Shown here: positions 34,779-43,898 of the stretch, piece by piece | Position numbering within the stretch: position 1 is the first letter of the stretch | Layout of the letters: the number at the start of each line of letters is the position of its first letter | Assembly (NCBI RefSeq): GCF_000013645.1 | Contig: NC_007953.1 | Span: forward strand, 496,001 to 560,000 | From: Paraburkholderia xenovorans LB400 | GTDB taxonomy: Bacteria; Pseudomonadota; Gammaproteobacteria; Burkholderiales; Burkholderiaceae | Length of the DNA stretch: 64,000 nt | Direction: 5' to 3' | Translations under genes and position numbers: made by a program | Notes under the pieces: generated by a model | Told to the model about the DNA's origin: nothing | The model's database searches: none | What the model saw: only the letters and a program-made list of their open reading frames with translations

Positions 34779-36350
34779 ATGACCAGCATTCTAGACCAGC
34801 CCGACATCCTGTTTCCGGACGTAATCCGCCACAATGCCAGATTCCACGGTATCAAAACGGCTGTCGTCTGCGGCGACGATCGCCTGAACTGGCGTGAGTT
34901 TCACCTTCGTACGAACAAGGTCGCCAATGCACTCGTGCGAGCCGGACTTCAGAAAGGGGACCGCGTATGCTTCTTCATGCAGAACTCCATGGCGGCCTTC
35001 GAGTTGATCTGGGGCACGATTAAGGCCGGAGGCGTGGTCTCGCCACTGAATGTCATGATGGCCGCTGATTCGCTACCGGCCATGATCGATAACGCTGCGC
35101 CGCGTTTCATATTCGTCGACAGCGAGCTCGCTGGCGCGGTCGATGCAGTCCGGGGCGCCGTGCGGAATAAGCCGGATATTTTTTACGCGGAGTCTGGCGC
35201 GGTTGAGGGCTGGCAATCATACGTCGAACTGGTTGAGGCCGGTTCCGAGGCGGAGTACTTTCCGGATCTGAAGCTGTCCGATACGATGACGGTGCTCTAC
35301 AGTTCCGGGACCACTGGTGTTCCGAAAGGCAGCGAGCATACGCACGCAGCGCGCCACTTCTATTCGCTCGGCTGCGGTCCTGCCCTGCGAATGGATCCTT
35401 ACAGCGTGGCGCTCTGCGCAACTCCGCTGTACACAAATGGAACCTGGATCACCCTCCTTCCAGCGCTGTACCTCGGCGGCACAGTAGTTCTCGCCCGCAA
35501 GCTGACGCCTCAAGCCTGGCTGGAACTGGTGGCGCGCGAGCGGATCACCCATGCATTCCTGGTTCCCACTCAGTGCATCGGGATCGTGGAGCGTGCGTCA
35601 CCCGAATATGACGTTTCATCGCTGCAGGGAATTCTTTATGGTGGTGCGCCGATGACCAGCCAGACAGCGGCGGCCATGGCGAAGACCTTCCCGAACACCC
35701 GCATGTACGAGATCTACGGGATGTCCGAGGGGTGGTGCACGCTCGCATATCCTGAGGATCGCGCGCACGGCAGGAGTTCCACCGTGGGCAAACCGGTGTT
35801 CGGAGGCGATATTTGCGTCATCGATCCAGAAGGCAGGGAACTGCCACCCGGAGAGCAAGGCGAACTTGCCGGCTGGAGCGCTGGGCTTATGAAGGGATAT
35901 CTTGGCGACCCGCAGCGCACCGCAGATATCGTCTGGAAGGGCCCGCATGGGCGCACTTATCTGCGAAGCGGCGATATCGGATACATGGACACGGAAGGGT
36001 TCTTCTTCGTGAACGGCCGAGTGAAAGACATGATCATCTCTGGCGGCATCAACGTGTTTGCATCGGATATTGAGGAGGTCTTCATGCAGCACCCCGCGGT
36101 GGCCGAAGCTGCGGCCATCGGGATTCCGCATGACAAATGGGGTGAAACCCCGATCGTTATGGTTATCCTGCGGCAGGGCCATCAGATCGATGCAGTTGCA
36201 CTCAAGGAGTGGGGCAACCATCGCCTCGGTAAGTTCCAGCGAGTGAGCGAGGTGAAATTCGTTGATGATTTTCCACGGGCCAATTACGGCAAAATTCTCA
36301 AGCGGGTGCTGCGCGAGCCATACTGGGAAGGGCGCGAGCGGAGTATTTGA
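34779..36350 (+). CDS. AMP-forming acyl-CoA ligase
   Basis: 523 aa, 4 bases after the crotonase gene. ANL-family motifs: A3 VLYSSGTTGVPKGSEHTH, A5 YGMSEG, A7-A8 YLRSGDIGYMDTEGF and GRVKDMIISGGINVFASDIE, and the A10 catalytic Lys in NYGKILKR. It activates a free carboxylic acid to its CoA ester and is the likely entry step of the pathway. The chain length or ring type of the acid cannot be told from the motif pattern. Confidence 0.93.
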   Translation: MTSILDQPDILFPDVIRHNARFHGIKTAVVCGDDRLNWREFHLRTNKVANALVRAGLQKGDRVCFFMQNSMAAFELIWGTIKAGGVVSPLNVMMAADSLPAMIDNAAPRFIFVDSELAGAVDAVRGAVRNKPDIFYAESGAVEGWQSYVELVEAGSEAEYFPDLKLSDTMTVLYSSGTTGVPKGSEHTHAARHFYSLGCGPALRMDPYSVALCATPLYTNGTWITLLPALYLGGTVVLARKLTPQAWLELVARERITHAFLVPTQCIGIVERASPEYDVSSLQGILYGGAPMTSQTAAAMAKTFPNTRMYEIYGMSEGWCTLAYPEDRAHGRSSTVGKPVFGGDICVIDPEGRELPPGEQGELAGWSAGLMKGYLGDPQRTADIVWKGPHGRTYLRSGDIGYMDTEGFFFVNGRVKDMIISGGINVFASDIEEVFMQHPAVAEAAAIGIPHDKWGETPIVMVILRQGHQIDAVALKEWGNHRLGKFQRVSEVKFVDDFPRANYGKILKRVLREPYWEGRERSI

Positions 36351-36506
36351 TGAAGCGCTGCGGTTCGGACGGGAGTGATCTTCACATCGCGCTGGTATGT
36401 CACAACCGATTGCTTGCGTCCGCGACCACGACACTCACGTTCAGCTCGTCGACGAGGTATTTCAATTTTCAACGACGCGCATTGCTTGGGGCTGAGGAGG
36501 TCGCAC

Positions 36507-37040
36507 ATGAATCAGGAAGATGATGCAAAGCTGGCATATCTAATGGCGGTGAACGCCATCCAGATGACCAAGGCGCGGTATTGCCGCTTCGTCGACACGA
36601 AGCAGTGGGATCGCCTGCGAACGTTATTCACGGCCGATTGCCGATTTGAAGGGTTGGGATCAGCCCCTGACAGAGCAGATCTCGACATCTTCATTCAGGG
36701 GATTTCGCGTCGACTGGCGCATGTTGTCTCTGTCCATCATTGCCACATGGGCGAGATCGAACTCGTCGGCGCCGACGAGGCCAAGGTCATTTGGGCGATG
36801 GAGGATCATCTGGAGTGGCAGGACAGTGGTGAAGTAGTCGAAGCTCCGGGCAACCGGGGCTTCCGCGGCTATGGACACTACGAGGAGTGCTATGTCCGGC
36901 AAGGCGATACGTGGAAAATTTCGCTGCTTCGCCTGACCCGGCTTGGAATCCACCCGATTCCGGATGCACAGCCGCGCCTCGGGACCGGGCGCCTCGGAGC
37001 CAACCCAGATTGGCTGCCGTCTGACAGGCGTCTGCGATGA
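36507..37040 (+). CDS. NTF2-like (SnoaL/BaiE-type) protein
   Basis: 177 aa from an ATG with GAGGAGG upstream. Cone-like alpha+beta fold features: ARYCRFVDTKQWDRLRTLFT, ADCRFEGLGS, VVSVHHCHMGEIEL and the late strand GHYEECYVRQGDTWKISLL. Tyr, Asp and His of the small active site seen in BaiE/scytalone-dehydratase relatives are present (Y24-D29-like and HH). Likely an isomerase or dehydratase of the pathway. Overlaps the DUF2889 gene by 4 bases. Confidence 0.8.
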   Translation: MNQEDDAKLAYLMAVNAIQMTKARYCRFVDTKQWDRLRTLFTADCRFEGLGSAPDRADLDIFIQGISRRLAHVVSVHHCHMGEIELVGADEAKVIWAMEDHLEWQDSGEVVEAPGNRGFRGYGHYEECYVRQGDTWKISLLRLTRLGIHPIPDAQPRLGTGRLGANPDWLPSDRRLR

Positions 37041-37594
37041 CAGCTGAGCGGAAGCATCTCCATTCGCGCTGCATCACGTGTGAAGCGTACTTGTGCGAAG
37101 ACGGTTCGGTCGAGCTTGAGGGCATGCTGACGGATACCAAGTCCCACCCCTTCAACGTGGGTGATCAAGGCGTGCTGCCGACAGGCCATCCGGTCCACCA
37201 GATGCTCGTGCGCCTCCGTGTGGCCTCGGATTTCCGAATCACCGAGGCGGAGGCACGCACGATTCATGGGCCGTACAGGGTGTGCGGTGATATTGCACCC
37301 CAATACAGCAAACTTGTCGGCCTGACCATCGGGCCCGGCTTCAATGCTCTGGTGAAGCGAATGTTCCGGGAACGGTTGGGCTGCACGCATCTGACCGAAC
37401 TTCTGCCGGTTATTGCCACGGTTGCTTATCAGGCGATCTGGTCGGAGTTTCGCAGCTTCGAGAAATTCGACCCTGCCAACGCGGCGGAACGACGGTCCAC
37501 CCCGCTCGGGGGCTGCCATGCACTCCAACCGGATGGGGAAGTGGTGCGCCTGCATTTCCCCGACCGCTATAAGCCGCCCGACCCCTCCGCCTAG
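37037..37594 (+). CDS. DUF2889 family protein
   Basis: 185 aa; ATG overlaps the previous stop. DUF2889 marks are HSRCITCEAYLCEDGSVELE, GMLTDTKSHPF and VCGDIAPQYSKLVGLTIGPG. Family function is unknown, but members occur in steroid- and terpenoid-type catabolic clusters of Proteobacteria, which suits this neighbourhood. Last gene of the operon; IS debris begins directly after the stop. Confidence 0.8.
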   Translation: MTAERKHLHSRCITCEAYLCEDGSVELEGMLTDTKSHPFNVGDQGVLPTGHPVHQMLVRLRVASDFRITEAEARTIHGPYRVCGDIAPQYSKLVGLTIGPGFNALVKRMFRERLGCTHLTELLPVIATVAYQAIWSEFRSFEKFDPANAAERRSTPLGGCHALQPDGEVVRLHFPDRYKPPDPSA

Positions 37595-37818
37595 TGTTCC
37601 GCCCCAGAAATAACTTTGTAGGCGAGGAGAGCCTGGGCATAAGTGAAGTGGTTGAAGCCGACGAAGCTGCGGTTTGTTACCGCGCCAGCGAGACGTCCCA
37701 GGCGTCGCGTGAGAAAGCGATCGAGTTCCGCCTGATCAACCACCTTGCGATCATTACGCTCAAGCGGCCTGGCGGATTCAACCGGTCGTCGCAACACCAA
37801 ATTTCGAGTGCTCCATCG

Positions 37819-37971
37819 GGATAAGTCTGTGCCGTTTGGGAAGTACTGTCGTAGAAGGCCATTCGTGTTTTCGTTCGTGCCACGCTGCCATGGGCTGTGC
37901 GGGTCGGCGAAGAATACCTTTACACCGGACTCGATAGTGGAGCGTGCGCGATCGGACAGCCTACGATACAC
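37819..37971 (-). pseudogene. IS30-family transposase fragment
   Basis: Readable as VKVFFADPHSPWQRGTNENT, NGLLRQYFPNGTDLS, the C-terminal part of the IS30 DDE core (ADPHSPWQRGxNENxNGLLRQYFPKGTDLS), including the catalytic Glu in the NENTN motif. It is fused to foreign sequence on both sides. The continuing frame down to 37591 encodes residues I cannot assign. Confidence 0.75.
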
Positions 37972-38100
37972 CGGCTGAATACATCAAGCACTACAGCCAG
38001 ATACAGAAACCCTTCGCCGGTCAAAATGTAGGTGGCATCAGCCACCCATAGCACGTTCGGCGCGGCGACGCTGAAGTGGCGGTGCACCAGAATCGGGCGC
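37959..38100 (-). pseudogene. IS3-family OrfB fragment
   Basis: About 47 codons of an IS3-type integrase core: NVLWVADATYILTGEGFLYL, then AVVLDVFSRCIVG, with the first two catalytic Asp residues. The rest of OrfB is missing on both sides. It joins the IS30 scrap at about 37960-37970, and the Crp/Fnr gene ends 28 bases away. Confidence 0.75.
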
Positions 38101-38127
38101 GCGCCCGAGCGGTGACGGGGGTGCCGC

Positions 38128-38847
38128 TCATATGGCTTCCAGGTCAGGCAACAGCCTGTCGCATTCACGCTTCACGACGCCGTAGCATTCGCACACGCGT
38201 TTTTCGAGCCCAGGTCTATCCAGCACCTCGATGTGCCCATGGCTGTAACGGATCAGGCCCGCGTCCTGCAGCTTCACCGCCGCTTCTGTCACGCCGGCGC
38301 GGCGCACACCCAGCATGTTGGCAATCAGTTCCTGCGTCATGTTCAATTCGTTCGAGGGCAGACGGTCGAGGCTGAGCAGTAGCCACCGGCATAGCTGCTG
38401 GTCGATCGAATGGTGCCGGTTGCAAACCACGGTCTGCGCCATCTGCGTGATCAATGCCTGGGTGTAGCGCAGCAGCAGCCGTTGCGCGGGACCGGCGCGA
38501 TGGAATTCCTCTTTCAGGATGCGGGCATCCAGCCGGTATGCGCGCCCCGCGCTTTGTACGACCGCACGGTTCGGCATCGTTTCGCCACCCATGAAAAGAG
38601 CGATACCGATCATCCCTTCGTTACCCACAATCGCAATCTCTGCGGACGCGCCGTCCTCCATCACGTAGAGCAGTGAAACGATAGCTGTCGACGGTAAATA
38701 AACATGGTCGAGCCGGTTGCCCGACTCATACACGACCTGTCCCAACGCCATGTCCACCGGCACCAGGTGGGGGGCGAGGCGCGCCCACTCTGTCTGCGGC
38801 AATACCGCGAGGAGATGGTTGCCGTTCCGATTGTCTTCCTTCAACAT
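38128..38847 (-). CDS. Crp/Fnr-family transcriptional regulator (copy 1)
   Basis: 239 aa from the ATG giving MLKEDNRNGNH; the frame extends to 38940. N-terminal cyclic-nucleotide-like barrel (LVPVDMALGQVVYESGNRLD, ASAEIAIVGNEGMIGIALFM) and C-terminal winged HTH (LNMTQELIANMLGVRRAGVT). No FNR-type N-terminal Cys cluster, so no Fe-S oxygen sensing by that route. A nearly identical paralogue lies at 63394. It is divergent from the CheB/CheR hybrid with a TTGA-N6-TCAA palindrome between them, which either may bind. Confidence 0.9.
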   Translation of the reverse strand: MLKEDNRNGNHLLAVLPQTEWARLAPHLVPVDMALGQVVYESGNRLDHVYLPSTAIVSLLYVMEDGASAEIAIVGNEGMIGIALFMGGETMPNRAVVQSAGRAYRLDARILKEEFHRAGPAQRLLLRYTQALITQMAQTVVCNRHHSIDQQLCRWLLLSLDRLPSNELNMTQELIANMLGVRRAGVTEAAVKLQDAGLIRYSHGHIEVLDRPGLEKRVCECYGVVKRECDRLLPDLEAI

Positions 38848-38962
38848 CAATACATCCCCTGCGGAGGGCCTGACGGCCAGGCCGCTTTTCGACCTGTTCC
38901 TGTTTGTGATCCATGATGCAAAGCAGTGAAACAAGCACATGGTGTGTCGAAGAAATGGTGAG

Positions 38963-38984
38963 GGGCTTGACTTACCTCAAGCCC
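38963..38984. promoter_or_regulatory. Crp/Fnr-type palindrome TTGA-N6-TCAA
   Basis: Perfect 8-base arms GGGCTTGA and TCAAGCCC around CTTACC. TTGA-N6-TCAA is the core of FNR/DNR-type sites. It lies 116 bases upstream of the Crp/Fnr gene and 121 bases upstream of the CheB/CheR hybrid. Autoregulation or control of the hybrid by a Crp/Fnr protein is plausible. Confidence 0.6.
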
Positions 38985-39105
38985 GCTTTCTTCGTACGCC
39001 TCGCGTGGTAAAACAACCCCGGTGCAACGCCAGCGCGCCAGACTTTCTCCAGCCGCCATCTGTAACCGGCTACACTGATGCTCCAGCAGCCTAAAGCGAC
39101 GTGTC

Positions 39106-42100
39106 ATGAATGATGCCAGTAATATTTCTCCGACACCTGGAGCTGCTACTGGTCCCCGGATCGTCGCCATCGGGGCATCAGCCGGTGCGCTTCATGCGTT
39201 AAGCCTATTTTTTCGTGCGGCTTGCACGATCCCACACGACATTGCCTTCGCGGTCGTGGTACATCTGGCGCCCGGCGCCGAAAGTCACCTCCCGGAGTTG
39301 CTGGCCAAAGATACGTCTTTTGCCGTGTCGGCCATCGAGGACGGCGCGACGCTGCGGCCGGGGCACGTCTATGTTATCCCGCCGAAAGTGTCCGTCGTTA
39401 TCGAGCAGGGCGCGTTCAGGCTGCGGCCCGCGGTTGAGCGTCCGACGATTCCGATGCCGATCGACGCGTTCTTCACGTCGCTGGCCACCGACCAGCATGA
39501 TCGCGCGATCGGCATCGTGCTCACTGGTGCAAACGCGGACGGTTCGGCGGGCCTGAGAGCCATCAAGGCTGCTGGTGGAATGGTGATGGCGCAAGCGCCG
39601 GAGACGGCCGAACACGATTCAATGCCCACGCATGCGATCGCCACCGGGCTGGTCGACTACGTGCTGCCGGTCGAAAAAATGCCCGCTGTACTGTTTGATT
39701 ACATTGCGCGTTCCACCGAAGAAATGTCGTCGGTGTCAGGCAAACTCGAGGTACAGACCGATCTCGAACCGGTGCTCCGGGCCCTGGCGGCTGCCGGCTC
39801 TGATTTCAGGGGGTACAAACGGGGCACTCTGGGGCGTCGCATTGCCCGGCGCATGGCGGTCAATCAGGTGGACAGCCTTGACGCGTATTGCGAGATCCTG
39901 AGGACTTCGGTCGAGGAAGCTCAGGCACTGAGTCTGGACATGATGATCGGCGTGACGGAATTCTTTCGCGATCCCGAGGCGTGGAAGGCCCTGGCTGAAC
40001 GCGTCGTGGACAGTCTTCTCGGCGAGCAGAAAGGCGATCAGCCGCTGCGGATCTGGGTACCCGGATGTGCAACGGGGGAGGAGGCCTATTCGATGGCCAT
40101 GCTGCTCACGGAGGAGATCGAGAAACGCAAGATCACTCGATCCTTCATGATTCTTGCATCCGATGTGAACCGGATAGCCCTCGCGCGTGCCCGCCAGGGC
40201 ATCTATCCGCCGGGTGTCGCGTTACCCGTCGGTGAGGAGCGGCTCGAACGCTTTTTCCGCGCACACGGCGATGGCTATCAGATCGACCAGGCGCTGCGCG
40301 AAACGATCCTGTTCACACCACAGAACCTGATTGCCGATCCGCCTTTTTCCCGCGTCGACCTGATCAGTTGCCGCAACCTGCTGATCTACCTCGAACCCGC
40401 AGCGCAGCAGCGTGTGTTCGAGGTATTCCATTTTGCGCTCAATCCGAAGCGCTATCTGTTTCTGGGGCGATCGGAGAGCACCGATCCGGACTCCAGCCAG
40501 TTTCAGGAAGTCTCCAGGACCTGGCGTATCTACCAGCGCAGTCCGGCCGCCACAGCGGTTGTGTCCGGCTACCGGTTCTCCGCCACAGGGGGAAGGCGAG
40601 AGGAATTTCCGTCCGCAAGCCGTGGCGGAGCCCGTAGCAAGGGGTACGCAGAACTGGTCAACGGCACCCTGCTTGCAGAGCACCACGCAGCATCGGTGCT
40701 GATCAATTCCGCTCACCAGGTGCTCTATGTGAGCGGTTCGACCGACGAGTACCTGAGACAACCCGCTGGCGAGCCGACGGGCAACATTCTCGACATGGCG
40801 CGCGAAGGCCTACGTCTGAAGTTGCGGATCGTCTTGCGCCGCGCGACCCAGGATCAGACTGTTTCGCCGGTCAGCGAGGTCGTATCGGACGGGGGGGCCC
40901 CTGGGGTGAAGATTACGGTGACCCAGCCATTCGACACGGCGCACACGGGCAAAGCGTTGCTCGTCGTCTTCGCAAGGGTTGCGGTGGCCGACCGGCCTGC
41001 TTCGCTGGCGCCAACCGGCGTGGACTCCGATCTCTGGCATCTGGAGAGCGAACTTCGCACCACGCAGGTTGAGCTTGGCAGCACGATCGAGGAACTGGAA
41101 GAAAGCAATAGCGAATTGCGAGTGTCGAACGAGGAAATCCTTTCAATGAACGAGGAGTTGCGCTCGGCGAATGAAGAACTCGAGACATCGAAAGAAGAAC
41201 TGCAGGCCCTTAACGAGCAACTGAATGTGGTCAATTCCCAGCTTGGGCAGAAGGTCCACGAGTTGGAGATGCTCAGCGAAGACGTGACGAATCTTCTAGC
41301 CAGCACAGAAATCGCGACCTTGCTTCTCGACGGGCACGCGGTGATCAAACGTTTTACTCCGCGTGCCGCGCGGATTTTCGGTCTGGCGTTGGCAGATATC
41401 GACCGCCCGATCACGAATGTTCTGGGGAATCCTCTGGGCGATGCGCTGCTGGAGGATGTTCAACGGGTACTGTCAGCGCAGACCGGCCAGGCAGAAAAGG
41501 AAATCGAAACGGTGACCGGAGAGTGGTACGTTCGACGCATCACGCCGTATATCGCGGTTAAGGGAGCATCGCCCGCAGGGGTGGTGGTGACGTGGAACGA
41601 TATCACCCATGTGAAGGCGTCCGACGAGCGGTCCCGCCGTCTTGCCGCGGTCGTCCAGGATTCGAACGATGCCATGACGGTGTTCGATCTGAACGGGCGT
41701 CTGATGGCCTGGAACCGGGCCGCGACCGCGATGTACGGTTATACCGAAGCCGAAGCGCTGGGCATGACGGTGTCCGATATGCTGCCACCGGGCGCCAGAC
41801 AGGATCACCTCGATTTCATCCGTTACGCCGCCCACAACGAGGCACTGCATTCCTATGAAACACAGCGGGTCACGAAAGGCGGTCGCGTGGTCGACATCTG
41901 GATCACCCTGTCGATTCTCTCGGACGATCAGGGTCATGCCGTGGCTATTGCCACGACGGAGCGAGAACTCACTGATCGCAGCCTGAGCAACGCCCAGCTT
42001 CGGGAGCGTGCCGAACGCCTGGCGCAGGCCGACCGGCGAAAGAACGAATTTCTGGCGATGCTTGGACACGAACTGCGTAATCCGCTCGCTGCCCTGTGTT

Positions 42101-43140
42101 CCTCTGGAGATTTGCTCGCCTCGGAAACCATCGATCCGCGACAAAAGTCCTGGGCCGTCGGCGTCATCCAGCGGCAAGGTCGATCGATGACGCAACTGGT
42201 CAACGAGATGCTGGATCTCACGCGTATTACGAGTGGCAGCATAGAGTTGCGTCGTCAGGCGGTCACGCTGAAAGCGGTCATCCAGAGCGCGGTCGAGGTT
42301 TGCCAGCCGATTATTGACGAACGGCATCACACCTTGTCGGTGTCGCTACCGGACGAGCCGGTGTTGATGTACGTCGACCCCACCCGGCTATCGCAGGTCG
42401 TCGAAAACATCGTGATCAACGCAGCCAGGTACACGGAACCTGGCGGCCATATCAGTCTCACAGCGACAAGAACCGGCCGTCGGCTTTCGCTTCGTGTCAA
42501 GGACAACGGAAGGGGAATTCCTGCTTCGATGCTCAGCACGCTTTTTGACATGTTCGTCCAGGGGCCGGTGCCCTACGGTCAGCTTCATAATGGGCTGGGA
42601 GTCGGCCTGTCCGTGGTCCGGCGGTTGGTTGAGTTACATGGCGGATCGGTTCGGGCCATCAGTGATGGCAGGACAGGTAGCGAATTCATCGTCGATCTTC
42701 CGCTGGGCATGATCCCGCCCGGCGTGGAACAGGCCGGTACACCGCAGGAACCGGTCAACGCGGGTCCGCGCAAGATACTCATCATTGACGACAATGCCGA
42801 CGCGAGCGAGGCCCTGGCCATGCTTCTGGCGGCGGAAGGGCATGTGGTGGAGACACGGCTGGATGGCCCCGGGGGGCTCGAAGCCGCTTCGACTTTCAGG
42901 CCGGACGTTGTGCTCCTTGACATCGGATTGCCCGGCATGGACGGCTATGAGGTGGCGAAGCAGTTGCGCGACTCTGTGGCCACGTACGACACGATGCTGA
43001 TAGCCGTCACCGGCTACGGGCAACCAGGCGACCAGCTCAGATCCGCAGAGGCGGGACTTGATTACCACCTGGTCAAGCCAGTGGATATCAACGCGTTGAC
43101 GCGTCTGCTTGCTGTGCAGGTGAAACCCCGCGGCAGATAA
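39106..43140 (+). CDS. CheB/CheR fusion hybrid sensor kinase with PAS and receiver domains
   Basis: 1344 aa. Domains in order: CheB methylesterase (about 15-195; Ser25 in GASAG, a His in VVVHLAPG, Asp145 in LTGANADGSAG), CheR methyltransferase (about 215-475; SAM site GCATGEEAYSMAMLL near 320), a long Glu-rich coiled coil (about 650-730), a PAS-like domain, a second PAS (WNRAATAMYGYTEAEALGM), histidine kinase (phospho-acceptor His988 in GHELRNP; N box NIVINAARY; DNGRGI) and a C-terminal receiver (Asp1272 in VLLDIGLPGMDG; Lys in VKP). No chemoreceptor, CheA or CheW lies nearby, so it is an orphan signalling protein. Located between Crp/Fnr and the redox operon. Confidence 0.95.
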   Translation: MNDASNISPTPGAATGPRIVAIGASAGALHALSLFFRAACTIPHDIAFAVVVHLAPGAESHLPELLAKDTSFAVSAIEDGATLRPGHVYVIPPKVSVVIEQGAFRLRPAVERPTIPMPIDAFFTSLATDQHDRAIGIVLTGANADGSAGLRAIKAAGGMVMAQAPETAEHDSMPTHAIATGLVDYVLPVEKMPAVLFDYIARSTEEMSSVSGKLEVQTDLEPVLRALAAAGSDFRGYKRGTLGRRIARRMAVNQVDSLDAYCEILRTSVEEAQALSLDMMIGVTEFFRDPEAWKALAERVVDSLLGEQKGDQPLRIWVPGCATGEEAYSMAMLLTEEIEKRKITRSFMILASDVNRIALARARQGIYPPGVALPVGEERLERFFRAHGDGYQIDQALRETILFTPQNLIADPPFSRVDLISCRNLLIYLEPAAQQRVFEVFHFALNPKRYLFLGRSESTDPDSSQFQEVSRTWRIYQRSPAATAVVSGYRFSATGGRREEFPSASRGGARSKGYAELVNGTLLAEHHAASVLINSAHQVLYVSGSTDEYLRQPAGEPTGNILDMAREGLRLKLRIVLRRATQDQTVSPVSEVVSDGGAPGVKITVTQPFDTAHTGKALLVVFARVAVADRPASLAPTGVDSDLWHLESELRTTQVELGSTIEELEESNSELRVSNEEILSMNEELRSANEELETSKEELQALNEQLNVVNSQLGQKVHELEMLSEDVTNLLASTEIATLLLDGHAVIKRFTPRAARIFGLALADIDRPITNVLGNPLGDALLEDVQRVLSAQTGQAEKEIETVTGEWYVRRITPYIAVKGASPAGVVVTWNDITHVKASDERSRRLAAVVQDSNDAMTVFDLNGRLMAWNRAATAMYGYTEAEALGMTVSDMLPPGARQDHLDFIRYAAHNEALHSYETQRVTKGGRVVDIWITLSILSDDQGHAVAIATTERELTDRSLSNAQLRERAERLAQADRRKNEFLAMLGHELRNPLAALCSSGDLLASETIDPRQKSWAVGVIQRQGRSMTQLVNEMLDLTRITSGSIELRRQAVTLKAVIQSAVEVCQPIIDERHHTLSVSLPDEPVLMYVDPTRLSQVVENIVINAARYTEPGGHISLTATRTGRRLSLRVKDNGRGIPASMLSTLFDMFVQGPVPYGQLHNGLGVGLSVVRRLVELHGGSVRAISDGRTGSEFIVDLPLGMIPPGVEQAGTPQEPVNAGPRKILIIDDNADASEALAMLLAAEGHVVETRLDGPGGLEAASTFRPDVVLLDIGLPGMDGYEVAKQLRDSVATYDTMLIAVTGYGQPGDQLRSAEAGLDYHLVKPVDINALTRLLAVQVKPRGR

Positions 43141-43898
43141 ATAAAGAGACTGGACAGATGCCGCCGCAAAGCTTGCGGGCGTGCCGCGCACCGGAAGCGT
43201 TTCTGCGGGTACCCGGCGTCAACACGTGCCACGCAATGGCGAACAGTTGTTGCCCATAGCGGAAATCCGCCACTGGACCAAGAGAGTATTTCCGCACTGG
43301 TGTCCCAATGTCCGGCCCGTTGCTTCATTTCTCGTCTTGACGGTACGTCACCGAGCCGACTGCTCTTCCGGTGATGGGGCGATTGCGACCGATTGGCGCC
43401 GGGAAACATTGCCAGCAATCCTGAAGGCGACGGCACATGAGTGCTGCTGACTACGCATTGCAGCGACGATCCCGGTCGTGAACCGCAACCGTCGACGTAT
43501 ATCTTGACGCAGATTCACGGAAAGCACGGCACCGTACCGATTTCCATCCTGTGAAAGAGCAATGTCTCTGCTAACGTCTTCGGCCCCAGCTTCGTCGAGG
43601 CCCTGGGCAGCGACGCGCAGATCCAGCTTTTTTCGTTCATTCACCGTCTACCGCCCTTTCCAGCACGGAGGAGTCACTGTGTCTTCGATATCGGCTCGAG
43701 CAGCCCGACACGATTTGCGGATGGCCCAGGTAGCAACACAGGCGAATGACTACCTCGACCTATGCGCCAGATCGAGGTGTTCATGGTGCGTCGGCCAGTC
43801 AGGATGAGCCTTTCAGGCTAACCATCGATGTTTCGACTCAAGCGTGCTTGAGCGTATTCCGCGAACTGCAGCACACTTCATTGAAAGAGGGCAACACC
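43141..43898. other. 758-base leader region of the redox operon
   Basis: No gene supported; short open frames on both strands lack motifs and ribosome sites. Two palindromes stand out: TGACGGTACGTCA at 43338-43350 and CTCAAG-CGTG-CTTGAG at 43837-43852, the latter about 47 bases before the aldehyde dehydrogenase start. I found no convincing sigma-54 (-24/-12) pair. Promoters of the operon must lie here. Confidence 0.5.
43837..43852. promoter_or_regulatory. 16-base palindrome upstream of the redox operon
   Basis: CTCAAG and CTTGAG around CGTG, 46 bases upstream of the aldehyde dehydrogenase ATG. It shares TCAAG/CTTGA words with the palindrome at 38963 but in the outward arrangement. Candidate operator for the downstream operon. 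Confidence 0.35.

Noticed and set aside
43141..43898. Sigma-54 promoter for the hydrogenase operon
   Set aside because: I looked for TGGCAC-N5-TTGC; the best candidate near 43394 has the wrong spacing between GG and GC.
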